A stretch of 64,000 bases of DNA from Desmodesmus armatus (lineage: Eukaryota; Chlorophyta; Chlorophyceae; Sphaeropleales; Scenedesmaceae): the NCBI GenBank assembly GCA_007449985.2, contig VIIQ02000085.1, positions 124,001-188,000 on the forward strand, given 5' to 3'. This document shows positions 23,147 through 35,295 of the stretch, piece after piece (the stretch's first letter is position 1; each line of letters begins with the position of its first letter). The position numbers and the translations under genes were made by a program. The notes under the pieces were generated by a model, which saw only the letters and a program-made list of their open reading frames with translations, was not told where the DNA came from and ran no database searches.

Positions 23147-26100
23147 CTACCACTGAGGCTGAGGCGGCTGCCCCCACCCCTGCTGTGGCGGCGGCTGCTG
23201 CTGCTGCCCCGGCTGCTGGTACGCCGCGTACGGGTTGGGTGCTGCCGGCTGCTGCTGCTGTGGCGGGGGCGCCTGGGCATAACTCCCATGGTACGGCTGC
23301 TGCCCATACCCACCCCGTAAGGCGCCTGCTGGTAAGGCCCCCCATGTGGCTGCGCAGCAGGTGGTGCCTGCTGACCATACCCCCCCGGCTGTTGGTAGTG
23401 ACCCCCGCCAGGGTGTGGAGCACCAGCAGCAGCAGGCGCTGGGGGTGGCGCACCGTAAGTCATGTATGCAGGCGCCTGAGGCCCGGGGGGAGGCGCTGCT
23501 GCATGCGGCGTCTGCATGGGGTAGGGCGGGTACGCTGGACCCTGCTGGTTGGGGTGGACAGGGTGAGAGGTAGGGCCCAGATTCATGTAGCCCATGTGCT
23601 GAGAGGCTTGGGCTGTAGCGGCAGCGGCTGCTGCTGCTGCTTTTGAGTCCTGCTCTGTGCGGCGGCGCCTGTCCAGCTCCTAGTGAGGCACAGCACACAA
23701 CATACGTAGTGTTCAGTGGCCTTTCAAAAAGGAAGGCCTTGCCATTTACCCCTACATGGCTGCAGGACCGTCCAATCAATACTGCATGCATGTTGTTGCC
23801 AAAAAGTTACCCCCCCCCTTTCGTGCAGTCGGATGTATGTCTTTCGTGCAACTTCCTTGTTTGGACCAACTGCTACTGCAGTCACTCTTCTTCGTTCCTT
23901 CCTGCTGCTTGCTCACAGCCCCACCTGCTGCAGGTCGTCCCGCTGCAGTGCACGCGTGTAGGCGTAGTCGCTGCACTGCTGCTGGTGCTGCTTCACTGCA
24001 TCCTGCAGGCTCATGTAGAACCGCAGCCCCTCAGCCAAGTGGTCCTCAACCTGTGCGGCAGCAGCACAGCCAGCAGCAGCGGCAGTTTGTGTGTTGGGCA
24101 GATGTAGGCCGATTTCGCAGCGTCAAGCGAACTTTGTGGGCGGTGGCAGGGGGAGACATAGGCATGGCGCTGCTGGATTGGGGGGGGGGGGGGGGGGGGC
24201 GACAACAGCCCCTCAGCCAAGTGGTCCTCAACCTGTGTGGCAGCAGCACAGCCAGCAGCAGCGGCAGTTTGTGTGTTGGGCACATGTAAACAAATTTCGC
24301 AGCGTCAAGCGAACTTTGTAGGCGGTGGCAGGGGGAGACGTAGGCATGACGCAGCTGGTTTTTTGTTGGGGGGGGGGGGGGGGCTGGGCACGACAGGGCA
24401 GGGTTGGTGGTGGTGGTGGTGGGGGGGGGGGGACTCTAGGCATGAGACAGCGTGAGCCTGATGGCTCATGTAGAAGTGCAGGCCCCTCGGCCAGGCCACG
24501 GCCTGCACTTGAACCTTTTTTCAACATGTCGCACACGGGGTACAGCAGTTCCAAGGGTTGTACAGGGTGTCTGCCCAATTGGTGTAAAGAAACACTGCGT
24601 ATGACAGTTGCGGGCTCTGCAGGATGTGCAGTCCCCGAGAAACAGGCTCCCCAGTTGCTGTTGTGTCGGGCCAGCCGACCGGAGTCCATCCCTACTTGCA
24701 ACCCAAACACTAAGCACGGTGACAGCCATTGGGCCATCCCCACCCTGCACACCTCCTTGAATGTCTTCACAATTGCCTTCACATTGGATGATGCATTGGC
24801 GCAGGCGGCACGCCAGGCGCCCACCTCAAACAGTGTCTTGAACACCTGCGGGATGAACAAGAGAGTTGTTGGGTGGGCACGCAAGCAGGTGGTGTGTTGG
24901 TGTCTTGGCCATGACGGCCTGGTACGGCATGGTAAAAGCTGTGTGACAGCATCAGGCAGAAACTAGGGGCATGCCCCAGTGGAAGTGTGTGTAACACAAG
25001 GCATGCCAGGGAGCAAGTGATCAGGAGGGTTGTGTGCAACTGACACCTTGCAGGCTGGTGCAGGTTGCAGGGGATGCATGTGCAGGTTGAGAGGGAACTT
25101 CCTCGATGCTGGTCTAGTCAAGTGGGTAGCTTGTGCTGCTGACGAACAATGGTGTTGCTGTGACTGCATGGTCCTGGACCATATTCCCCAGTCCCGGACC
25201 TGCTCCAGGTTCGAACCGCGTACCTGTGCGTCCCTGCTCACGGCTGCCAGCAATTCCTCATTGCGTGTGACATTGCGTGCCACGTCAGCCTTGATGGCAT
25301 CATACTTTTTCAACTCCTTGTCAAACAGGGCATCCGTGTTGGCACTGCCTGCACGGCACAACAACCATCCAATCATGTCAAATACATCTTGTAGAGTGGA
25401 CGTTGTTGAAGCTTTTCCCAACCCTTGCATCTCTTCAGATGAAATCCCCAAGTAGGTCACCAAGTGCAAGTAACTCACCACGTGCAAGCAATTCACCTGG
25501 TGCTGAGCTAGTGTTCAGCTTTCTGGCACACTTTGTCAACCGGCAGCTTTTGCATTCAAGCTGGCGGATGACAAAGTGTGCCAGCAAGCTGAACACCAGC
25601 TCAACACTGTGGTGACACCAAGTGATTCTATCTGTACATCACAAGACCCATGCATCTGTGTGTGTGAAACGGACATGGCCTGGCTTGGCATGACTCCAGA
25701 GACGTGTGGCTTGCTGTGCTTGAGAAGGGTGCACCTAGCCAGCATTCCACGCCTACACACCACCTGCACTCACAGCTCCTTCCTGCCATTCGGCCCGCAC
25801 TCTGACAACTGTTGCATGCTACACCACACCTGCCAGCCTGGCCCAGTGCCACGGTGGCACCAGTAGAGCAACCTACCTGCACCCATGAGCTTTGGCAGTA
25901 TGTTGTCCTTGCCCTTCAAATCCTTCAGGGCCTCCTCCAGACCTATGAAACATGGTGGCGTGCATACCAAGACGCAAAATTCAAGGCCCATACACGTCAA
26001 AACTTACATCACAACTGTCAGTGACCACAGGCTTCATTTCAGCTGGTATCTGGTTTCTACGTCAAGTGTTCACACCCAGTGCAATCAAAACACAAGCTGC

Positions 26101-29100
26101 ACTCACGGATCCCTGCACTGTGTGTATTGTCAAGGGGTGGTTCAAAGTCTACTTCTGTCCGTGATACTAGCACCCCTAAAACCACAGGGGTGTGTGTGAC
26201 AGACGCAGTAGTGACATACAGCAGTTGGCTCTGTAGCTCACCTGCCCTCTCGCTGCTGAGTAGGTCCAGTGCTTCCATGTTGCGCCTCATGCTGGCTACA
26301 ACCACAGCAGGGTCTGCAGGACCAACAGCCACCAGCGGTGCCTGCAACACAGGTGAAAGGTTTCTTGTTAATGAAAATATCTTGAAAATATAATGTTCTG
26401 GAGTGGTTGTGGTAATATTTTGCGTTCCCACGCACTTACATACAATTACACCCAACTTCGGACTGTCACATCCTTGGATTGTTGATGCATTGGCTGGATG
26501 CTATCCCTGTGCCTACACACAATGTGACAAAGGTTGTGAAACCTGAACCTACACATAAACCTTCAAACTTGCTTCCCAGGCCCTCGACAGCAGGGTGCAT
26601 GCCCTGTACCGCTTGCCATCAAGTTCTCATCGAATCACGCCCCAGACATGGCCTGCACCTACATTATACTTGATTCAAAACCATGCACCACCACCACCAC
26701 CCAGCCATCACCATCCTCTACAAACACACCAAGTTTCTTACGCACAATTTGGCACGCTTACTACATGCTAGCTACACAAGTAATCCCTGTGCTCACACAC
26801 CTGCAGGCGTGGCAGCTGGCTGGCGACAGCGTCCGGCGTCAGCCTTGCAAACTGTCCCTCGTTCTCGTTGAGCCGCTGGATGACCTTGCCATCTGACTCA
26901 CCAGCCTGCGCCATCGTGGACCTGCACATACACACGCACACACCATGACAAGTATGTTTGGGTAGCAGCCCCTTTGACACCACTCTCAGTCCAACAACAT
27001 TTTGCTCCTCGCAACCTATGTCCGAGATATGCAGACAGTCTCCCCACCAATCATCTATCACTTCTTGACATGTATCTGCTTGTGGCAAAGACACTGTCTC
27101 GTCAAACGATATCTGACGCTCACAGTGTGTCTGTGCTCAAGCAACAAAACGTAGGGTTCAGCATCCACATACGTATGGATGCTGAAGCCTATTTGGATGT
27201 ACATATATCCAAATACTTCCACTCCATACACAGGCTCACACGCCTTCACACAGTGACACCACCCACCTGTAGCTGTGCAGCTTCTCCCACAGGTGCTTTG
27301 CCAGCGTGGCACTCTGTGGCACCCTCCAATCATCACCATACTTGGCACGTGCCGCTGCATCTGCCTGAGACTCTTCGTCGAGGCTGGCCTGGCAGGCAGC
27401 CAGGTCTGAGTCAACGTTACGCCGAAGCTCACCCATCTCCTGCAGGATCTGCAGCCAGCAAAGCAAGCACCCTTCTGGTTTGTTCTGCCATCTCGGTGAT
27501 ATCACTGAATGGCTGGCATGAACTATTGAGCTTCATAGCTACAGGTGTAACTTTGATTTGATTTTGTAACGTGGGCAGTGCCGGCACCCAGCAAAACAAG
27601 CACCCGCAGGACAAGGTGGGCAGTGCCGGCACACATCGGTTATCTAACAGTGACAACGCCTGTCCAAGTGCCGCTCAACTACTCGCCCAGCCTCAACTCC
27701 GGAGTGACTTTGAGGGTTCACGTTAAACAAATTTCGGGCTGGCAGCCACGTCTGACTCCACGTGTTGCACCACAGCTTCCCAGCTCTCGACCGGCAAACT
27801 GCACACAACATACAGCGCAGCGGCAGCGACCCCTCCCCCTTGCAGACATGCAAAGTGAAGTTCTGCACAATGCAGTACTGGGGCAGTACCTCACCTCCCT
27901 CAGGTGCACAGCCCCTCCCTTGCCGTTGACGTCCTCCATGTCCCTCAGCAGCCCGTCAGGCACGCTGGCAGTGGACACACCATCCAGCGCCTCCAGCAGG
28001 TCAGGAAGCTCAGCCTGCAGCACAGCATGACACGACACAGCACAGCACGGCACAGCATGATGACATAGCACAGGACAGGACAGGTCGCCTCACATCATCA
28101 CCACAGCAACGCAAAGCATAGCCCAAAACGCTATACATAAGGGTGCAGTAATGGTGCAGTCAGACAATGGGAGAGGTGCCAGCGACCCAGGCAGCAACCG
28201 CCATGTGAACGTGTGTGTAGACACAGGGAGTGTGTTGTTGAACTGTTACAGACTACTACTTATATTTGTTCAATGGTCGTCAGGTCAAAGCACTGAATCA
28301 AGAGCAGCTGAGCACAAACATGCCGGACTGGCAGTGCCCATCCTCACCTGTTTGAGTGCCAGGCGTGCTGCATCTGTGGCCTCTGCAGATGCACTACCCA
28401 GTGCCCACGCCCAGATAGACAGCATGTGAGTCCTCGGCTGTGGCCTGGCCCGAGACTGGCTGAACAAAAGACCCTGCCAGCTGCCCGCTTTAGTGGCAGC
28501 TGGGCAAAAACACTTTGGCTCTGGCAGTACCCCCCATCCTCACCTGCTGTTTCCCCATGTGTCCAAAGGGGCCGCACCCCCCCCCCCCAGGCAGCTGGCA
28601 CCACACTGCTCACCTGTTTGAGTGCCAGTCGTGCTGCATCTGTGGCCTCTGCCAGCTTGTTGAGCTGCTCCCTGCTGATGCTGTCAACCATGTCTGTGTA
28701 CTTGCTCAGAGCCTTGGCACTGCAGCACAAACAAGCCACCAAAAACGGATACAAGTATGGTTTTATTTTACCAATTTTACCAACAAGGTGCGATACAAAT
28801 TTGGGTTGATATGAGGTTCATGTGAGTGCCCATTTGTCGCCGTATGATGGATACACATGCCACAGTACCAGTGCAGCCTTGGGGTTGACGATTGGCAGAA
28901 TGAGGATACGAGGCAACACAACACAACCGAGCAACACACGCCTTGGCACTGCAGCACAAACAAGCCACCAACAATGTGTGATTATTTGGGTACTGGGTTG
29001 GTTACTAGAAACAAACTAGGTGAGTGCTGCATGCCGTCTGGTTGTCACTGTTCACTTGATAGCACACAGTAGGACCACAGCCTAACTGTGGTCAACAGGT

Positions 29101-32100
29101 GTGCACGATAATGTTAACCATGTGCCACAAACCACCAAACAACACCTATCAGCACATTGACACTGACAGTCAGCCTGGTGCCATCCTGCCAGGCCGAACA
29201 GCACTTTGGCATGTCTGGGGGATGCTGGCATCTGCCCACCAGCTGCTACCCCAAGCCCCTGCACCCCCCAGACCCCCGCAAAGCCCGTGAAGCCCAGACC
29301 CTCCCTCACACCCCCTGTAAACTCATACTATGTTAGTAACCCCCAACTCCCTGACCCATGCACCCTACCTGCCATCTGGAATGAGGCCAGAGAAGAGGTT
29401 CTCTGAAGTTGCGTCCAGGTTGCTGGGGGGCACAGACTTCACCAGCAGGGCTCCTGTGATGGCGGGGGTATCTGCACGACAGCAGCACCGGCAAGCACAG
29501 TGGACACATCCAGCATCACACAGCCTGACAAGACAGGATTCCTCGATATCGGCAGTAGACAGCATGCCGTCAAAGCTGGCATGTGACAAACCATAAGCTT
29601 TCGCCTCGGCCCAACCCAGCCTCCATGCCCAGCTCTGTAGGCAACCATTATGTTTGACACGTACGCTATCCAATCCAAAAGCCGCCTCGCACGGCTCGAG
29701 TGCGATGAGACGCCAATGCCAAGTCTGCCGCCCAGTGCAAAAGCAGACTCTCATAGATCATGTGCCATGGCCGACAAGGACAGCTGACACCATTTGCTGC
29801 CTAGCCAGGCACCAGTTGACCTCGGCCGCACCCACCTGCAAAGGGTGGCACCCTCTCCAGGTAGACTGTGTTGTTGTCCTTCTGTGCCTTGGTGAGTGCC
29901 AGTGTGAGCAGCTCCTCAGTGCCCTTGAGGCTGTCTGCCATCTCCTTGCTCACCGCCTTCGCCAGAGACTTCACACTCTGCATGCGCGTGAAGCCCTCCT
30001 GCAGGTTCCAACAGTCAAGAGACATGCCAGCACAGACCGGGCAAGACACAAACACGGTCAGTGACCTGCCAGCACGAACTGGGCAAGACACAGACACAAG
30101 TCAACACATTCTGCATGACCATGAAGCGCTCCTGCAGACCACGCATCAGCACACCAGCACAGACCAGGGAGACAAGAAACATAGGTTCTAGCTGTACTTC
30201 ATGGGTGGACACAGGTTTGGTGACGAAACCTCACACTCTGCATGCACATGAAGGTGTCAAGCCTAGTTACTTCCATGCCTGCCTCACAACAAAGCACGAC
30301 AGGCCTGGTGTAATGGCATGCTTCTGGATCAGACTAAACCCTTTGCATCACTGCCTTTTTGGGGGACTTGCTGGCAACAGCACAGCACAAGGCCCTTACC
30401 GTGAGTGTTGCCACCTCCAGTGCAATCTTGGTCTCTGCGTTGTAGGCTTTGCCTTGCTCCATCAGAGCCAGCACATCATACAGAGCAGCCTGCAGCACTC
30501 AGCAGCAAGTCACAGCACGACACAGCACGACACAGCATCCACATGAGCACTGCCTCCAATCTCCAAACAAATCAACACTCAAAGCATCACTTCTCTATCC
30601 AAGCTGCGCGGCGCTGAGTGCTGTCAGCTCTCTCTACAAACGGTAACACGCAACAAAGACAGCGAGTGCTGCCCGTGCAGATCCGTACTCAAGCACCCCA
30701 GCACACCTTCATCTGCGTGTGTGCCACCCAGCTGCGCTCAAAGTGTGTCACCAGCGATGGCGTGTTGAACAGGGAGGAGACCTCGCTGTAAATGTTGCCG
30801 GCCTGGCGGGCCAGCTTGGCCAGTGTGGCACTGCTCTTCTTGTCCATGAGGGCCTTGTGGTAGACACACTCCTGCAGCACAGCACACAACCCAGTGGCAT
30901 ATTGATGACATGGAGAGCAATGAAACTGGCAGCCCACCTTGCATGGGATTCGTTGCTGCACACGCGGCAGCACGACAGCAACATTCATGCGCATCTCATC
31001 TATTACAGCCTTGTGGTAGACACACTCCTGCGACACACACGTGCAGCTCGACAGGCGGACAGTACTGGGGCTGACAGGATACAGGGGTTGTGATACGGGT
31101 TACAAAAATGCTCAGCAGACTTAGATCAGCTGGGTGGACCCAAAGGGGATAGAAACATGCCTAGAATGAACGACAATCCTCAAAACAGGCTAGCATGAAA
31201 GTGTCATTTATGTGCATGTGCGGCGACAGGTTGCGTTGGCAGGCCATGGCCAGATCAATGTTTGTGTTACACTTTAAACCCCATGCCCTGAACCCTGAAC
31301 CCTACAGGCTCACCTGTGCTTGTGCCAGCATCAGCTTCTCCATCATGCTCAGGCACTCAGGTGACAAATCCACGGGGCGTGGGTTGTCACTCTTGCTGGC
31401 CTCGTTCTCCTTCACATGTGCAAACATTCCTGCAGCCTCCTGCGGGGTTTAGGGGCAAAGGGGCAACACCAAGTAAGCACAGCCAGACAGATGGCAGCAC
31501 CACAAACACCATCAGCGGCCGGTATTATCACCACTGTCCACTCGATGCAATGGCCCAGCACAGGGCCACTGGGCTAGCATGTGCATGTGACACGACACAC
31601 AGGCTGACAAAGGGCCACACCGGGCCGGGCGCTCCAGCAGCTGCAGCTGCCAATATGCCTGCAACGGGCAGCGCCTGATGGTGGCATCCAGGTATCATAC
31701 ATGGGTGCTGCCATGGATTGCGTGTAGTGGGCCTATGATGGCCCACTACACGCAATGTGCCTGCTGTGTGGTGGCATCCAACCAGGGCCTACTGCACCCA
31801 AGGTTCCTGCTGTGTGGAAAAATTGCTGTGAATGTTACGGCAATAGCCGAAGAATGCGTGCCCAGCCAGGCACCAACCTGGAAGATCTTGCAGGCCTGTG
31901 TGGCCCCGTCTGCTGTGCCCCGCTCCACCTGCAGCGCCTGCTGGCTCATCACAGCTGCAACGTTGAACAGCACTGACGCCTTCTCAAAGTGCACGTTGGC
32001 CTGCGAACGCCAACACACAAACACAATTGGGTTATGGGTGTAGAGCTCTGCTTGGTTGGGAGCCCTTGTGCAGGGTCAACTGCCTATGGCTCCCCAGCCG

Positions 32101-32997
32101 TTTGCCAGGTGGGTGATCACTTACAACTGGTGTGTGCAAGCCACCTTTGTCACTTGCAAAACCAGGCCCTAGTTACCGTTGTAACAGTTGAGGGATGCCG
32201 GCATATTGCTGTTGCTGTTTGGTGGATGTTCCATGCAACATCACCCAGTATGAATGGGCGCACTGTGCCAAGCATTGATGACTGATGCCCTCACCTGGGA
32301 AGTCTTTTTGCTGGGCCTGAAGGCATCAGTCCAGGGGAAGCTTAGCTTCACGTTGCCCTTCTCACTGCTGATGGGGAAGCGGGTCTCAACAGCTGTCATG
32401 GACTTGTAGTACCTGTTTGAGGCACAGACAGTCGGCAACAGGACGTGACACCCAGGACTTGGCCATACAAGCATGCAGTAACCCTTGAGCGATCCACACA
32501 AAGAGTCAGTGTAGACGGGGGAGGTGTGTGTATGTGTGTGTGTGTCGCAGCTGTGCTGCTCAATGTCGCCGTAAATGCACCACAGCAAGTGCCTCACAGG
32601 ACAGGGCCAGAGCCACAGAGCCTGGCTCCTTGCTTGACAGGCTGCTCGTGCTTTGACCACCATGCAAGAATGTCCAACCCATATGAATTGTCTTGTAAAC
32701 AGGCGTGCAGGCATGCAACAAGCCAGCATGCAACCCAATGCACGCTGACGTATGCTGCCACCTGCTGTCAGCTACTCACTTGATGTAGGTATCCTTTGTG
32801 CCCAGCTGTGAACCTGTCTGAGCTGAGACGATCTCGTTGCGAAGCTGCTGGATGGACGCCAGGTCGTCCACACAGTCCTCTGCATCCCTGTCTCCATAGT
32901 TCTCACGCACATACTGCAAGATCGGATTTTTGAGCTCCACCTGGTCTGTGCGCTTGACGTGAATGGCTAGCAGCACCGTCTGCGCTCGAGAACCCAT
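23147..32997 (-). CDS. ALIX: ALIX/BRO1-domain ESCRT-associated protein, 18 exons, one frameshift
   Basis: Exons in order: 32997-32780, 32412-32295, 32000-31878, 31439-31314, 30871-30707, 30489-30400, 29998-29836, 29471-29369, 28719-28614, 28014-27895, 27448-27267, 26921-26801, 26341-26242, 25942-25877, 25348-25224, 24845-24753, 24050-23925, 23679-23147. Phases close to 892 residues if one base is added. Residues ~5-355 are a BRO1 domain (YRPI-less start; YYKSMTAVETRFPIS, FEKASVLFNVAAVMSQQ, KDNNTVYLERVP). Residues ~360-715 are the V domain (LEEALKDLKGKDNILPKLM, LKKYDAIKADVARNV, LAEGLRFYMSLQDAVKQH). The rest is a Pro/Tyr/Gln-rich tail. ALIX links ESCRT-III to cargo at endosomes and works in multivesicular-body sorting and membrane repair. 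Length matches animal ALIX (868). The tail frame breaks at a four-base C run, 23313-23316. Confidence 0.93.
24024..24500 (-). repeat. tandem copies of ALIX exon 17 start in intron 16
   Basis: A ~180-bp unit (24024-24199) containing the exon 17 acceptor and its first codons is repeated almost intact at 24205-24383. A third, shorter copy of LAEG(L)HFYMS-coding sequence lies at 24465-24490. Each unit ends in a poly-G run (20 G at 24180-24199, 16 G at 24368-24383, another at 24419-24432). Confidence 0.85.
25505..25602. repeat. long inverted repeat (45-bp arms, 8-base loop) in ALIX intron 14
   Basis: Arms 25505-25549 and 25558-25602 pair at 41 of 45 positions around the loop TTGCATTC. Transcribed with the ALIX pre-mRNA it would form one continuous hairpin with four isolated mismatches, like a plant/algal miRNA precursor or a folded-back short element. 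It has no coding content. Confidence 0.8.
28349..28391 (-). repeat. copy of ALIX exon 9 donor end
   Basis: 41 of 43 bases match 28611-28653, the last codons (AEATDAARLALKQ) and GTGAGx donor of exon 9. Confidence 0.85.
28938..28975 (-). repeat. copy of ALIX exon 9 acceptor end
   Basis: About 32 bases identical to 28711-28742: intron end, acceptor and the first bases of exon 9. Exon 9 is thus flanked by copies of both of its own edges. Confidence 0.8.
30104..30255 (-). repeat. two copies of ALIX exon 7 start
   Basis: 30104-30137 and 30232-30255 resemble 29972-30004 (LQEGFTRMQSV-coding). The first keeps the acceptor AG. Between the true exon and them lie two ~36-bp repeats (30021 and 30063). 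Confidence 0.7.
31008..31037 (-). repeat. copy of ALIX exon 5 start with acceptor
   Basis: Encodes ECVYHKAVIDEM after a GCAG acceptor, parallel to ECVYHKALMDKK of the true exon at 30871. The frame stays open for all 156 bases between the two acceptors. Confidence 0.8.
31717..31756. repeat. perfect 17-bp inverted repeat, 6-base loop, ALIX intron 3
   Basis: ATTGCGTGTAGTGGGCC, loop TATGAT, then the exact reverse complement. GTGGCATCCA occurs on both sides (31681 and 31771), as a flanking direct repeat would. Confidence 0.85.
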
Positions 32998-33303
32998 GTT
33001 TGCGTCCTTTCAAGCCTGCTGGGGAGGCCAAGGAACAACCCCCCGAGGGGTGCACAGTCACCCACCACCGAAGCAGACGTATCACTTGCGATGGAAAATA
33101 CCACAACAACGATACCACAGAAAAACAGCCAGTTCAGCGCGAGCTGGCACCACTCACGTCTGTCTGCAGAGGTTTTGGGGCAGATCACTTTTGACTTTGT
33201 GATCTGCTGAGTCAGGTGCCACCGCAGACCAGACTCCCTTCCCGTGACGTGCACCGGTTTCCCTCCAACTCACCTTCCATCCACCCTCAACACAGCCTGT
33301 ACC
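32998..33303. promoter_or_regulatory. compact bidirectional promoter region, ALIX / TMEM18
   Basis: Only 306 bases separate the ALIX ATG (minus) from the TMEM18 ATG (plus). Both core promoters and 5' UTRs must fit here. No TATA box is evident. Confidence 0.5.
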
Positions 33304-34731
33304 ATGGAACAGCATGACATTCCTGTTGGCATCAGCAACATACAGGACCAGGTCTGGAGCGAAGTCAGGCGGGCAATGAAACTCAGGGGCAACCACACGG
33401 AAGGTTTCTGGGACAATTTGCAAGGCTTCATCCATGCTATTGATTGGACGGTAAGGGTTGCTCCCTAAGTGGCAGCCTTCGTGCAAGCAGGCGTCTACAG
33501 CAGGACAGCAAGCAACCACACAGCAGCAGCTTCACCATATGCTGCCCCTCTGCCTGTAGGAGCCATGGATACGAGGCATCTTGGCTGGGCATGTGGTCAT
33601 GTTCCTGCTGGTCCTGCTGCTGCGCCGCAATGTCACATTCCTCACAGGGGTGTTCATGGTCCTAGGTGGGTCAAGCTCAATCACACACACATGCTAGCAG
33701 GGTGTGCTGGCACGTTGGATACATGGAAGACATGATGCGTGTGTGTCTGTTTTTGAAGGGCAACATATGTTGCTGCAACTGCAGAGTTTGCTATGATGCT
33801 GGCACGAAAACACCCTGCATCAGGCTGCTGGCATGTGTGTTGTGAGCGCTGGCATGGGCTGTAGCCGTCAGGACACAAACGGGCGTCAGGACACAAAGGA
33901 GTATGGCACTGCTGTGGTGGGGCCGCAGTTGGTGCTGCCACCACAAGGACAAGCTGTAGAAACAAGCCCAACTACGGTTTTTGTGCGCCCTGTGTGAACC
34001 TTGTGTGCATCTGCAGGCAGCCTGGTGTACTTTGGAGAGAACATCAACAGTGTAGCAGGGCAGCACTGGCAGTCGTTTGCCACGCAGGACTACTTTGATG
34101 AGCACGGTGTGTTTTACAACGCTCTCGTGTCTGGCCCAGCTCTCATCACGCTGCTGGTGGTGCTGGTGAGTGGGCTGAGCAGCTACAGCAGCGACAAGCC
34201 TTTTGATGTCATCCTGATGTGGCTTATAGCACCAGCTGTGCCGGTGCTGCACTGCTGCCGTATATGCCACAGCCAGCACATCAGCAAATGTTTGGCAGGG
34301 GCAGGGGCTAATTATGATGCTACATATACCCCCCCCCCCCCCCCACCACCACCACCCTCATGAGGGTGACTTGATGCCCCAAGATACCTGGCACAACATG
34401 GACAGCCAATGGGCCAGCATTCAGTTGCTTCTGCCTGGCAGGGCTGTGGCGTGGTAGGACAGGAACTAGGGCTGCCAGCAGTGCATGTTCCATCACTAGC
34501 CCAACTTGCCCAATGACCGGGCTGCTTTGGGTTGCTGTTGACAATAGCAGCACATGTGTATAGCTGTGTGCCTGTGCTGACATGGCTGTCACTGCTGGTG
34601 TTGCCACATGTGTGCAGGTGTTCTACCTGCTGCTTGCAACAAACTTGATGGTGGAAGTCAAGAAGAACGAGATCATTCACAAAGCCCGGCAACGGGCCAG
34701 GGAGGAGAAGCAGGGCAAAAAGCAGCAGTAA
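33304..34731 (+). CDS. TMEM18: TMEM18-family nuclear-envelope membrane protein
   Basis: Exons 33304-33450, 33560-33665, 34017-34165 and 34618-34731 give 171 residues with exact phases. The sequence shows the family hallmarks: GFWDNLQGFIHAIDWTEPWI, the GENINSVAGQHWQSFATQDY segment, YFDEHGVFYNALVSGP, three membrane spans, and a basic C-terminus (KARQRAREEKQGKKQQ) like the nuclear-localising tail of animal TMEM18. The human protein sits in the inner nuclear membrane and binds DNA; the role in algae is unknown. Length agrees with the family (about 140-165). It is transcribed away from ALIX. Confidence 0.93.
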
Positions 34732-35295
34732 AGCAGCTGATGTTGCTTGAACATTGTGGTTGGGAAGTCCTGTCTGCCCAAGGTGCCATGAGGCTGGAAA
34801 GAGGGGCAGTGCCAGGGGACAGGGGCAGAGAGGGGGCAGAGGGGAGGCTGTGCCGGCACACCCCGATTTAATGCATCTCGAATTGATCAAGCAGAAGCCA
34901 GTACGAAACCTTCCTTTTCAAACAAGAAGACAAGCGTATTGACGTTCCTAGGGTCTGTCTCTTGTCTTTCGGAGAACGGGGTTCGTGATGATGATGATCC
35001 ATACCCTGCAGAAAGCACTGAGCAGACAACATGGCGCCATGTTGGTGAGTCACAAGGATCGTCGAGGACACACTTGTTCGTTGTGCCAACTGCAAGCTCG
35101 GTCTGCAGTGCTAACCTGGCCTTTCAGTGGTCTCTGCTGCCAAACACTGTTGGCATGCAGACAACGCTGCTTCCTGCGCTATAATCCTCTTCTGCACACC
35201 CAGTAGCTCTCTTATAGCTTGGATGGAGGGCAGCTAGCACAGCTAAAGGCTCCTACCTCCCACAGCAGCAGGCACACCAGACGCACCCCGCCAGA
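34732..35295. other. intergenic, TMEM18 3' side / transporter promoter side
   Basis: 564 bases with no coding signal or clear poly(A) motif. Both flanking genes are on the plus strand. Confidence 0.45.

Noticed and set aside
22942..23646. 234-codon plus-strand frame
   Set aside because: Antisense to the Pro/Tyr/Gln-rich ALIX tail; Ala/Pro-rich shadow of that exon.
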